Assembly: GCF_009177095.1 (NCBI RefSeq)
Contig: NZ_AP021861.1
Span: forward strand, 2,090,501-2,154,500
Direction of reading: 5' to 3'
Source of the DNA: Lacipirellula parvula
Lineage (GTDB): Bacteria; Planctomycetota; Planctomycetia; Pirellulales; Lacipirellulaceae
DNA: 64,000 nucleotides
Made by a program: the position numbers and the translations under genes. A model generated the notes under the pieces. It searched no databases. It was not told where the DNA came from and saw only the letters and a list, made by a program, of their open reading frames with translations. Of this stretch, positions 8,763-16,250 are shown one piece after another (within the stretch, counting starts at the first letter, position 1; the number at the start of each line of letters is the position of its first letter).

Positions 8763-9657
8763 AGCGGTTCTCCACTCGTTCGGTTGCCTGTCGCGGACCA
8801 CGCCACATCCGTAGATAGTGCCAGATCAAGAACTCGCGAGTCGCCCCTTGTTCCCGCGAAAGCCGCGGCAGGTAGTACCACGAGACCGTCGGCCGCTGGT
8901 GATGCGTGTGATGCCAGTTGTGATGGAGCCACATCCAGTCGATGGGCTTCCATATCCACAGATTTCTTGAACCGTTGACGACGTCTCGTTCCGTCCCGAA
9001 ATGGTGGACGTATTGCATCGCCGACCAAGTGACGCCGAAGCCGACATAGACGCAGAGGTACGACAGCACCGGAATGCCAAATCCCCAGACAATCGCCGCG
9101 TGAAACGCGATGGCCGCTCCCCCTTCGCAGCGGATCCGTCGCAGCACGCTGCGGTTGAGCGAATCCATGAACGCCGCGGATGGACGGTCGAACTCAAAGA
9201 ATCGACGCTTCAATACTGACGGGATAAGCACGACGATCACATTCGAAAAGACGATCGTCAACCAGAAGAAGCCGGACAAGATGCCGTAGAGTTGGAGCCA
9301 CTTCCATAACGGCGTTTCGCCTTCGAAATAAAAATCGAAGGCTTCGTCGTCGGACCGATTTCGCAGGTGATGCCCGAGATGCCCCTGACGCAGCAGATGA
9401 AATGACGCCGGAAAGAACAAAGCCAGAAACGTGCCCATGCCGTCGTTGAGACGCCGCGATGGGCAGAAAATGCCATGTTCTGCTTCGTGCATCATCGCGT
9501 AGATCGAGTTGCCGATCAGTGCGAAGCTCAATGCGAGAAGCGCGAGCTGCCACCACTGCGTCGCGAATGCAGCCAGCCGAAAGATGGCGAAGGCGACAGT
9601 AACCTGAACGGCGGCGATCGTAAAATTCAGTCGCCATGGAATAGGGAATTCGCTCAT
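8740..9657 (-). CDS. Fatty-acid desaturase-type di-iron membrane enzyme
   Basis: The 305-residue protein carries the three histidine boxes of the membrane desaturase/hydroxylase family: HEAEH (residues 57-61), HLGHH (93-97) and HHNWHHTHH near residue 245. Hydrophobic stretches between them are the membrane hairpins. These enzymes use O2 and electrons from ferredoxin or cytochrome b5 to desaturate, hydroxylate or oxygenate an acyl or isoprenoid chain. The start ATG at 9657 overlaps the stop of the Rieske oxygenase gene by 4 bp, so the two oxygen-dependent enzymes are translationally coupled. I infer that they act in sequence on the cluster product. Position of the modification cannot be deduced. 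Confidence 0.85.
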   Translation of the reverse strand: MSEFPIPWRLNFTIAAVQVTVAFAIFRLAAFATQWWQLALLALSFALIGNSIYAMMHEAEHGIFCPSRRLNDGMGTFLALFFPASFHLLRQGHLGHHLRNRSDDEAFDFYFEGETPLWKWLQLYGILSGFFWLTIVFSNVIVVLIPSVLKRRFFEFDRPSAAFMDSLNRSVLRRIRCEGGAAIAFHAAIVWGFGIPVLSYLCVYVGFGVTWSAMQYVHHFGTERDVVNGSRNLWIWKPIDWMWLHHNWHHTHHQRPTVSWYYLPRLSREQGATREFLIWHYLRMWRGPRQATERVENRYAGRVIR

Positions 9658-10682
9658 TTTGCCGCCTCGTACTCACTGCGAGGCAGGGTCGTGAGCCACT
9701 CAAAGAACGCGATCATATCGCGATCCTGGGGAGTGAACCCCGACGGTTGGTAGCGGACGCCGCTCAGCTTGTCGATGTCGTATCGCATGAACGCCTGCGT
9801 GAACCGGCGTCGCACTCGGAGGTTGAGTCGGTCGACGAACGCTGCCTGCAAAGGGTTGCGGCTTCGCTTGGCAAACACGATAACGTCCGACAGCGTCCGG
9901 TTCTCGCCAAGGGGTTGGCTGATGATCAGGATCCGACTGTGAGCTCGCCCAAACACTCCTTCAACCAGTACGTGCGGACCGCCCCAGCTGGTAATGCTGA
10001 TCTGCACGTCCCTACCGACGAAACGTTTGAGCAGCCGATCGTAGATAGAAGTTCCGGTGATCTCCGCATCGAATCGCATGCGCCGAGCGTACTCGTGCGG
10101 GCAATCAACCTGCGGAGCTCCCTTCAACTTCCTGTCGTGCACGGCATAAAAGTGCTGGGTATCGAAGCCATTGCCGGGGAGCATGTACCAGGGGCAGTCC
10201 ATTTCAAATCGAAACGGCGAGCTGGCGGACATTTCATTGGGATCGCTTCCGGGAAAGAACGGCAGCGGAAATAACGCCCGTGGGCCGAAGAAGAAAAAGA
10301 TATAGCCGTGTCGCTCGACGACAGGATAAGATCGGAGGCACGCCGATCGCGGCACGTCGCGGTGATTAGGAACTGAGACGCACTTGCCGTTCGCGTCGTA
10401 GTTCCAGTGATGGAACGGACATTGGATCGATTCGCCGACGACTTCGCCTCGTCCAAGGTCCGCCCCCAGGTGAGCACAGTTGGCGTCGAGCACGGCAACC
10501 CGACCTGCGGCGGTGCGGTAAGCGACCAGTCGCCGCTGCAGAATGGATTTGGAGAGAGGTTTTCCGGCGACATCCGTAGACCGACTGAATAGATACCACG
10601 TCGCCGGGAGCGTAGCGAAATCCGCCGAATCAGCAACGATCGGCGTGATCGCAGCGGCAGGTTGGTCTGCGGTGTGAATCAT
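9654..10682 (-). CDS. Rieske non-haem iron oxygenase (PaO/DAF-36-like)
   Basis: The 342-residue protein has an N-terminal Rieske [2Fe-2S] domain with ligands C69 and H71 (NCAHLGADLG) and C88 and H91 (QCPFHHW). The catalytic domain supplies a mononuclear-iron site with H177 and H182 (DTQHFYAVHDR). This layout and length match the Rieske oxygenases that act on hydrophobic substrates, such as pheophorbide a oxygenase, choline monooxygenase relatives and sterol 7-desaturase. It is the promoter-proximal gene of the nine-gene minus-strand operon; transcription must start in the 93-bp gap before the divergent PAP2 gene. Substrate is unknown, but the neighbouring genes argue for a lipid. Confidence 0.85.
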   Translation of the reverse strand: MIHTADQPAAAITPIVADSADFATLPATWYLFSRSTDVAGKPLSKSILQRRLVAYRTAAGRVAVLDANCAHLGADLGRGEVVGESIQCPFHHWNYDANGKCVSVPNHRDVPRSACLRSYPVVERHGYIFFFFGPRALFPLPFFPGSDPNEMSASSPFRFEMDCPWYMLPGNGFDTQHFYAVHDRKLKGAPQVDCPHEYARRMRFDAEITGTSIYDRLLKRFVGRDVQISITSWGGPHVLVEGVFGRAHSRILIISQPLGENRTLSDVIVFAKRSRNPLQAAFVDRLNLRVRRRFTQAFMRYDIDKLSGVRYQPSGFTPQDRDMIAFFEWLTTLPRSEYEAAK

Positions 10683-10775
10683 CCTTGTTCCGTCGCAGGG
10701 TTGCCGATCGTGGCGTGCTCCTTCGCGGCGGCATTATACAGCATTTAGGACGAAGGCGAGTACATACTCTTCCCC

Positions 10776-11414
10776 ATGCCTTTAAAAGCCACGCGATTCA
10801 CTTGGCCCGATCGAGACCGCGTCGCCGCTTTTCTCGGCTACGGATCGCTGCTCTGCGTCTTGTGGGTCGTTGTCTACGGCGGTGTGTCGTGGCTCACCGG
10901 GTTGCACGGCTATCGAATTGACTTCGGGTGGAACGAGGAGTCGTACATCCCCTTCTTGCCGGAAATGGCGGTGATTTACCTGTCGCTGTTTCCCATGATC
11001 TGGCTCTCGCTGTTTATTCTGCCGACCCCCGCTGATATTAAACAGTTCGCGGTGGCGCTGGCTTGTCTCTTTGTGGTTTCAGGGATCGGTTTCGTGATCT
11101 TGCCCGGCCGGACATACTCCCCAGCTGAATCGGCAAGAGGACCGATTCAGCCTGTGTTTGAGTTCGCCGACTGGATTAATCTGGAACACAACTACTTGCC
11201 ATCGCTTCACGTTGGGATGGCTGTCGTCTGTGCGTACGCTTATGGGCGGCAACTCCGCCGAGGCGTCGCACTTTTCTTCTGGGCATGGGCCACGGCGGTC
11301 GCACTTTCGACCTTACTCACGCATCAGCATTACATCGCCGACGTCGTTGCCGGCGGGGTAGTCGGCTGGTTGGTCGGTTCTATTTCATACTCGAAACTGA
11401 ACCTCTCCGCGTGA
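10776..11414 (+). CDS. PAP2-family membrane phosphatase
   Basis: The 212-residue protein has about five or six transmembrane helices and the PAP2 active-site blocks: PSLHVGMAVV (residues 142-151), where the histidine protonates the leaving group, and LLTHQHYIADVVAGG (about 182-196), the C3 motif with the nucleophilic His-Asp pair. The first lysine/arginine block is weak. PAP2 enzymes dephosphorylate lipid phosphates such as phosphatidate or isoprenyl diphosphates, or act in inositol-phosphoceramide-type transfer. It is divergent from the oxygenase operon across 93 bp and might share its regulation and act on a lipid head-group of the same pathway, but that is inference. Confidence 0.75.
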   Translation: MPLKATRFTWPDRDRVAAFLGYGSLLCVLWVVVYGGVSWLTGLHGYRIDFGWNEESYIPFLPEMAVIYLSLFPMIWLSLFILPTPADIKQFAVALACLFVVSGIGFVILPGRTYSPAESARGPIQPVFEFADWINLEHNYLPSLHVGMAVVCAYAYGRQLRRGVALFFWAWATAVALSTLLTHQHYIADVVAGGVVGWLVGSISYSKLNLSA

Positions 11415-11464
11415 GCCGTGTCATCAATGGCAAGGTTGGCACGATTTAGAAAAGGAGGTGTCCC

Positions 11465-11672
11465 ATGGCACGCAATCAGCAAGAAGAACCGTCCTTTCGT
11501 GCCCATGAGCAAACGGCGACGAGGCTACCCTTCTGAAACGAAGGTGAAGGTCGGTGTTCGCGTTGTTCACGGCGAGAAGCTCTTGGAAGAGAAGCTCGGT
11601 CGCAACGACCTCTGCCCTTGCGGCAGCGGTAAGCTGTTCAAAGGCTGTTGCCTGCGATCGGGCCGCTTTTGA
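11465..11672 (+). CDS. SEC-C motif mini-protein with an apparent +1 frameshift near its start
   Basis: The C-terminal residues [17 protein letters not shown] form a complete SEC-C zinc-binding motif. The best ribosome-binding site (AAAGGAGGTG) serves the ATG at 11465, but that frame stops after 23 codons. The SEC-C motif is in another frame, whose first ATG is at 11505 and has no clear Shine-Dalgarno. Skipping one base (C at 11480) joins the 11465 start to the SEC-C frame and gives a basic protein of about 68 residues, starting [18 protein letters not shown]. Either a sequencing or real one-base insertion broke the gene, or the ribosome shifts frame, or a short leader precedes a gene starting at 11505. 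SEC-C modules bind zinc and contact protein or RNA partners. Confidence 0.6.
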
Positions 11673-11724
11673 CGGGGGCGCTCGCGACCACTATTTTTAG
11701 AGATCAATAATCGCTTCAATTGCG

Positions 11725-11756
11725 GGGCCGCGTCCTACGGGCGTTGGCCCTTTTTT
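11725..11756 (+). terminator. Intrinsic terminator after the SEC-C gene
   Basis: GGGCC (11725-11729) pairs with GGCCC (11746-11750), with an inner CGTCC/GGGCG stem, and is followed at once by TTTTTT (11751-11756). It lies upstream of, and argues against, any start before about 11760 for the next gene. Confidence 0.7.
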
Positions 11757-11806
11757 GTTACAACTCATCGTCAGGCGACGAACTGCGGGGGAGCGGGAGT
11801 ACAACC

Positions 11807-12757
11807 TTGAAAAACCGCGTTCATCACAGCGACAACCTTATTTACTCCGTCGGTACGCAGGTTGTCGCACTGAAACACATTCAGGGGACTGACGGCCAAA
11901 CCGTTCACCCCGCCGGTGCTGTGGGCGTGATCATCCGCTCACCGCAGGATCGGGCCCATTCTTACCACATCCGCTTCGTCGATGGATTTGAAGCCGCGAT
12001 TCATCATGATGGGCTGGCTTTGCTGGCTGAGTACAAGCTGGGGACGATCAACGATTCTCAGCAAGTGTTGGCAACGCACGGGCTCTTTCATCGAGTGATT
12101 CTGCGATGCGTCATCGGATCGAGAGCGTATGGACTCGACACGGAAAATTCAGACACCGATCGCCGAGGGATCTACCTGCCGCCGGCTGATCTCCACTGGT
12201 CGCTTTACGGAGTGCCCGAACAGCTAGAGGACGAAGCCACTCAGGAGGCTTATTGGGAGCTGCAAAAGTTCCTCATCATGGCCCTGAAGGGAAACCCAAA
12301 CGTATTAGAGTGCCTCTACACGCCGCTGGTGGAGTTCGCCTCGCCGCTGGCTCAAGAGCTGCTCGACATGCGGTCGATCTTCTTGTCGCGGCTGGTCTAC
12401 CAAACTTACAACGGCTACGTCATGTCGCAATTCAAGCGGATGCAAGCCGATGAGCGAAATCAAGGCCAGGTGAAGCCGAAGCATGTGATGCACCTGATCC
12501 GGCTCCTGCTTTCCGGCATTCACGTGCTACGAGAAGGTTTTGTGCCGGTGGAGGTGGGCGAGCACCGACCCCAACTACTGGCGATAAAGTCTGGTGAAAT
12601 GCCCTGGCACGACGTGGAGGCGTGGCGATTGCGGCTCCATCAGGAGTTTGATCGAGCGTTGGAAACGACCAGCTTGCCGGAACGCCCGGACTACGAGCGA
12701 GTCAACGAATTCTTGGTAAAGGCCCGTCGGCAGGCAGTCGAAGAGGTCCTGCCGTGA
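11807..12757 (+). CDS. Polymerase-beta-type nucleotidyltransferase (COG3541-like) with N-terminal SH3-like domain
   Basis: The likely start is the TTG at 11807, which has GGGAG 8 bp upstream; earlier starts would run through the terminator. This gives 316 residues. Residues 10-75 (VGTQVVALKHIQG to HIRFVDGFEAAI) look like a small beta-barrel, KOW/SH3-type domain. The nucleotidyltransferase core follows with RCVIGSRAYGLDTENSDTDRRG: the GS...DxD signature of the fold, whose two acidic residues bind Mg2+. The rest is helical. Its stop overlaps the next gene by 4 bp. Members of this family are uncharacterised predicted nucleotidyltransferases, often near RNA-modifying or conflict genes. Target is unknown. 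Confidence 0.75.
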   Translation: MKNRVHHSDNLIYSVGTQVVALKHIQGTDGQTVHPAGAVGVIIRSPQDRAHSYHIRFVDGFEAAIHHDGLALLAEYKLGTINDSQQVLATHGLFHRVILRCVIGSRAYGLDTENSDTDRRGIYLPPADLHWSLYGVPEQLEDEATQEAYWELQKFLIMALKGNPNVLECLYTPLVEFASPLAQELLDMRSIFLSRLVYQTYNGYVMSQFKRMQADERNQGQVKPKHVMHLIRLLLSGIHVLREGFVPVEVGEHRPQLLAIKSGEMPWHDVEAWRLRLHQEFDRALETTSLPERPDYERVNEFLVKARRQAVEEVLP

Positions 12758-13128
12758 ACGATGCCGTGACGCTATTTCGACCCGTCGGCCAGCAAGAGCT
12801 GGATCTCATCCGCGATGCCCAGTGGCGAGCGTTCCCGCCCCGGCTCGTCGGCCAGCCGATCTTCTACCCAGTGCTCACTGAAGATTACGCCGTTCGCATC
12901 GCTCGAGAGTGGAATACAAAGGATCCCAACTCCGGTTTCGTCGGCTATGTGCTGCAGTTTGAGGTGAACGCCGAGTTTCTAGGGCGGTACGACGTTCAAG
13001 AGGCGGGCGGCCGTGAGTTGCTGGAGTACTGGATCCCAGCGGAGGAACTCACGGTTTTCAATGCGAACATTGTCGGACCGATTCGCGTCCTTCATGAATT
13101 CCGACCGAGTGGTGAAAATTCCTCATGA
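12754..13128 (+). CDS. ADP-ribosylation/crystallin J1-like small protein
   Basis: The 124-residue protein begins TLFRPVGQQELDLI and contains FPPRLVGQPIFYPVLTEDYAV, IAREWNTKD and LEYWIPAEELTVFNANIVGPI. This pattern is that of the short bacterial proteins labelled ADP-ribosylation/crystallin J1; that label is historical and no catalytic activity is established. The R-x-V...F-P-P-R segment and the GFVGYVLQFEV strand are reminiscent of ADP-ribosyl-binding or transferase folds, but this is weak. The gene overlaps both neighbours by 4 bp (ATGA each time), between two nucleotidyltransferases, so the three products are probably made in fixed proportion and work together. Confidence 0.65.
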   Translation: MNDAVTLFRPVGQQELDLIRDAQWRAFPPRLVGQPIFYPVLTEDYAVRIAREWNTKDPNSGFVGYVLQFEVNAEFLGRYDVQEAGGRELLEYWIPAEELTVFNANIVGPIRVLHEFRPSGENSS

Positions 13129-13877
13129 TCGATTACGCCAAACTTCGCCGACAAGTCGACGCCCATCCTTTTCCGCTGGTCTTCGCGACTATCAGCGGAG
13201 CACATTTGTATGGCTTCCCGTCGCCTGATTCCGACTTCGATCTGCGAGGCGTCCACCTGTTGCCGCTGCAGCAAGTCGTCGGCATGACGCCTGGCGAGGA
13301 GACGGTCGAGAAATCCGGCGTTTACGACGGCATGGAAGTCGACTTGGTGACGCACGACGCCAAGAAGTTCTTCGGACTGATGCTAAAGCAGAACGGTTAC
13401 GTCCTCGAACAGCTCCTTTCGCCATTGGTCGTTCACGCGACGCCGGAGCATGAGGAGCTGAAGGAACTCGCCAGGCAGTGCGTCACTCGCTACCACGGTC
13501 ATCACTACCTGGGATTCGCAGCGACCCAGTGGAAGCTCTTTCGGAAGGAGGAACCGCCGCGGGTAAAACCGCTTCTTTACGTTTACCGGGTGCTGTTGAC
13601 CGGAATCCACCTCGTGAGGTCCGGAGAAGTCGAGGCCAACCTGTTGACGCTCAATGAATCGGCCAAGCTGCCGTACATCGACGAATTGGTGGAGCGGAAG
13701 CGATCTGGCCCTGAGAAGGGAAAGCTCGACGCAGCGGACGTGGCGTTCCACGAGCAGGAATACTTGCGACTCGTGGCTGCTCTCGAAGCCGCGGGAGGAA
13801 TGTCCACGTTGCCGGAGCAACCAAGCTGTGCGGAGCAGCTGAACGATCTGTTGGTACGGCTTCGCCTCAGCAAGTGA
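13125..13877 (+). CDS. Polymerase-beta-type nucleotidyltransferase (second copy)
   Basis: The 250-residue protein carries ISGAHLYGFPSPDSDFDLRGVH (residues about 20-41), the GS/A...DSDxD nucleotidyltransferase signature, with an aspartate pair for metal binding. It lacks the N-terminal SH3-like domain of its neighbour. Helical C-terminal segments resemble the first protein (YVYRVLLTGIHLVRSGEV against HLIRLLLSGIHVLREGFV), so the two are paralogues that have diverged. It is third in an overlapping operon. The paired enzymes might act as a heterodimer or on two related substrates; a role in RNA end processing is a guess from the fold only. Confidence 0.75.
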   Translation: MIDYAKLRRQVDAHPFPLVFATISGAHLYGFPSPDSDFDLRGVHLLPLQQVVGMTPGEETVEKSGVYDGMEVDLVTHDAKKFFGLMLKQNGYVLEQLLSPLVVHATPEHEELKELARQCVTRYHGHHYLGFAATQWKLFRKEEPPRVKPLLYVYRVLLTGIHLVRSGEVEANLLTLNESAKLPYIDELVERKRSGPEKGKLDAADVAFHEQEYLRLVAALEAAGGMSTLPEQPSCAEQLNDLLVRLRLSK

Positions 13878-14130
13878 GGAGCGAACAGATGATCCCGTCG
13901 CCTGGAAGCCGCTGAAGGCGACTTTAGTCAGTCCCGCGTCAGTCGAGCATCTTATGCAGCATCAGTTCGACTACTACGACGACATACTCAAGGAGCTCGC
14001 TCTCACCAAGCCCGAGGAGATTGATTTCGGCGATATGTAGTACTACCACCACGATCTTGCCTATATGCTAGGCGGCGGGTGTAACAGACTCTACTCGGCT
14101 AGCAGGCGACAACCAAATTCCCTGAGATGA
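13873..14130 (+). pseudogene. Possible decayed reading frame interrupted by TAG
   Basis: One frame stays open from inside the end of the second nucleotidyltransferase gene to 14037 and encodes a protein-like stretch (VAWKPLKATLVSPASVEHL, then FDYYDDILKELALTKPEE). A TAG follows at 14038-14040, and the same frame continues to a TGA at 14128-14130, 4 bp before the next gene. There is no convincing start codon or ribosome-binding site except an internal ATG. I read this tentatively as the remains of a small gene between the nucleotidyltransferase operon and DUF6940; it may be chance. Confidence 0.25.
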
Positions 14131-14134
14131 TGTT

Positions 14135-14722
14135 ATGTGGTCTCGTCGAGAAGAATCGCTTCCTGAAGCGTCAGGCGTCCACTACGAAATTGCGTTCAAC
14201 GAGCAGCCAGCCACATTCGGCAATGTCGCGCACGCATGGCGGGAGGACGAGAATTTCCGCTTATGGTTCAACTCTCTGTTAGCAGCTTCTCCCTTCACTG
14301 CTTTCCGCTGGGAGACGCCGGGAGTCTGCTTAGCAACGCTTCAGCGACCGTTCGAATTTGTCTTACTCGATGCTCCGCGATTGGCTCGTCAACCTGACGC
14401 AAACGCCTTTTCAAAGCATTTCCCGAGCGCGAGCGAGGGCATCGCAACGTTTGCCAATCTGGGCGGCGACGCTGTACTGGTCGTCCCAACTCCGTTGACG
14501 GAGCACAACGCCTACGGACACTTGGCGGCCTTCGTACGACAAGCTCCCCAGCGACAATGCCATGCCTTATGGCAAGCGGTCGGAAGGGCAATGGATGCTC
14601 GACTCAATCATCAGCCTGTCTGGCTGAGCACGGCTGGGGCTGGCGTCTCTTGGCTGCACGTCCGACTCGACGACGCCCCGAAATACTATGCACATCGTCC
14701 GTATCAGCAAGCATCGGTCTAA
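14135..14722 (+). CDS. DUF6940-like protein of unknown function
   Basis: The 195-residue protein resembles the DUF6940 family: an N-terminal segment YEIAFNEQPATFGNVAHAWRED, then FRLWFNSLLAASPFTAFRWE, a central PFEFVLLDAP and a C-terminal stretch with WLSTAGAGVSWLHVRLDDAPKYY near residue 165. The glycine-rich GAGVSWLHVR-YY end is the most conserved-looking part. No catalytic motif is evident. It is on the same strand as the nucleotidyltransferase operon, about 250 bp after it, and is the last gene before the tRNA fragment, so it probably belongs to the ancestral chromosome side of the island junction. Confidence 0.6.
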   Translation: MWSRREESLPEASGVHYEIAFNEQPATFGNVAHAWREDENFRLWFNSLLAASPFTAFRWETPGVCLATLQRPFEFVLLDAPRLARQPDANAFSKHFPSASEGIATFANLGGDAVLVVPTPLTEHNAYGHLAAFVRQAPQRQCHALWQAVGRAMDARLNHQPVWLSTAGAGVSWLHVRLDDAPKYYAHRPYQQASV

Positions 14723-14807
14723 ACCACGGCATTTTCCGGCATTCGGGTCACTTCCGATCCACTTGGTAAAACGCGGCGAAAAGGCTGAAAAATGCGAGAA
14801 AAGCAAG

Positions 14808-14850
14808 CGCCCCCGGCAGGAATCGAACCTGCGACCAACGGTTTAGGAAA
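14808..14850 (-). other. 3' half of tRNA-Arg(CCT): probable attachment site (att) of an integrated element
   Basis: On the minus strand, 14850 to 14808 reads as the 3' part of a tRNA. It has the anticodon loop TTCCTAA (anticodon CCT), stem ACCGT, variable loop TGGTC, a perfect 5-bp T stem (GCAGG/CCTGC) around the loop TTCGATT, then acceptor strand CGGGGGC and discriminator G. No CCA is encoded. Upstream of the anticodon loop the sequence no longer pairs (GCACT where ACGGT is needed) and there is no D arm or 5' acceptor strand, so identity stops at the anticodon loop. This is the footprint left when a tyrosine integrase inserts at the 3' half of a tRNA gene. Confidence 0.8.
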
Positions 14851-14909
14851 GTGCGCGCGGGCTCAACTGTAGGGCTTTTCTCAAGCTGCGCACCACCGGC
14901 GCACCAAAT

Positions 14910-16115
14910 CTAGCCAACTTCTTCTTCTTCTTCTTCGTCGTCGTCTTCGTAGAAGTATCTGAAGTCGTCTTCGTCAGCAGGGCTACCTGGGAATCGTTCG
15001 GGCTCAGCGGCGACGCCAGCTTGGGCAATCCCGATAATCTCGCGCATGTCCGCTAAGTACGGTTGACCCAGGATCGACCGGTTTAGCAGCTCATGGAAGA
15101 CCATCGCACTAACCGCTACGTCGGGGCGTGTTAAATCGGCGAATTCCAGCTGCGGAACAACGCTGTCAACGTGCACGAACTTCTCTGAGTGTTCAAACCA
15201 AACGTTTGAAAGTTCGTGCCCAGGATTATTCAGGGCGAACGTAGTGGCACTGGCGAAAATGTCCGCCAACTGCACGCCAGGATACGCGCGCGAATCCACC
15301 ATCTCAATCTTTCTGTCTAGATTGAATGTCACTTGGTGCATGCGCCCGGCGAACGGAACTTTCCTCACGTCAGTGCGTCCGACCATCACATCAAATATGA
15401 GTGTCTGGTCAGCGATTGGTTTCGATTCGTCGCAGTAGACTTCCATTGGCTCCATGTCCGCGCCAAACGCCACTAGAATACTTCGGAGTGAAGTAGTGGA
15501 GAGTTCTAACATCCAGCCGCCTGCGCGCTGCGGCTCATCCAATATGACTTCCTCTGCAATCTTCTTTCGATTGCATACAAGAAACGTGATGATGTTGTCT
15601 ACGAAATCGTTCAGGTCAATTGCAGTGACAGCAGACGCACCCGGGATTGCAATAAGCTGCCGATCAGTACGTCCGCGCAGTGCGTCCTCAAATCGCCCAA
15701 ACACACTCTCAGCTGATGCTTTCTCCGCAATCATGAAGGCATACAGCACGTTAGCGACGAACTTATGAAACTTGATGTTGTAGAGTAGGCTGTTCACCGG
15801 CGACACAGCGGGCTCAATCAAGTACTCAAACATCTTGCAGCACAACGCGTACTTCTTGTTGGCGAACGCAACTTGTGCATGATCGGCCAGTTCCTCTATT
15901 ACTTGCCGCACAACGGCTTGCCCTCGTTGACGCTTACACAGCGACCCACCCTTAAATTCCGTCGCCTTCAGTTTGTGCTTTTCAGCCAACTCGCGCTCAT
16001 ACGCTTCCGCGCGATCAGGGGCCATGCAGACCCCTGCGAAGGCGAAGATCGGTTGATCCTCGTCCATTAACCGATTGCCGGTGAAGCCTGATTCATCACA
16101 ATAGACTGTTCGCAT
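14910..16115 (-). CDS. DUF3800-domain protein
   Basis: The 401-residue protein opens with VYCDESGFTGNRLMDEDQPIFAFAGV, the DUF3800 signature, in which the DESG motif is thought to belong to an RNase H-like fold; a second acidic patch is METMEVYCDES-like near residue 230 and a third is QLADIFAS near 290. The protein ends in a strongly acidic run (EDDDEEEEEEV) encoded by a repeated GAA/TTC tract at about 14915-14945, a slippage-prone sequence. DUF3800 proteins are frequent on phages, plasmids and defence islands; their activity is not established, although nuclease action is suspected. It is the first gene inside the tRNA-flanked region and seems to be transcribed alone. Confidence 0.75.
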   Translation of the reverse strand: MRTVYCDESGFTGNRLMDEDQPIFAFAGVCMAPDRAEAYERELAEKHKLKATEFKGGSLCKRQRGQAVVRQVIEELADHAQVAFANKKYALCCKMFEYLIEPAVSPVNSLLYNIKFHKFVANVLYAFMIAEKASAESVFGRFEDALRGRTDRQLIAIPGASAVTAIDLNDFVDNIITFLVCNRKKIAEEVILDEPQRAGGWMLELSTTSLRSILVAFGADMEPMEVYCDESKPIADQTLIFDVMVGRTDVRKVPFAGRMHQVTFNLDRKIEMVDSRAYPGVQLADIFASATTFALNNPGHELSNVWFEHSEKFVHVDSVVPQLEFADLTRPDVAVSAMVFHELLNRSILGQPYLADMREIIGIAQAGVAAEPERFPGSPADEDDFRYFYEDDDEEEEEEVG

Positions 16116-16250
16116 ATTCGATCACTTCCCTGAAAGTCTACGACAGCTTTACATGATCGAAGGTTCGCACCGACCTACCCGTCTAGCACTTGCACGAAAT
16201 TCAGCCGGGGCAAGCATGGATAAGACTTAGAGAAGGGGCTCAGAGGCCGT

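Noticed and set aside
14808-14850. A complete tRNA gene at the fragment
   Set aside because: No D arm or 5' acceptor strand pairs with the 3' part, so it is only a 3' half.
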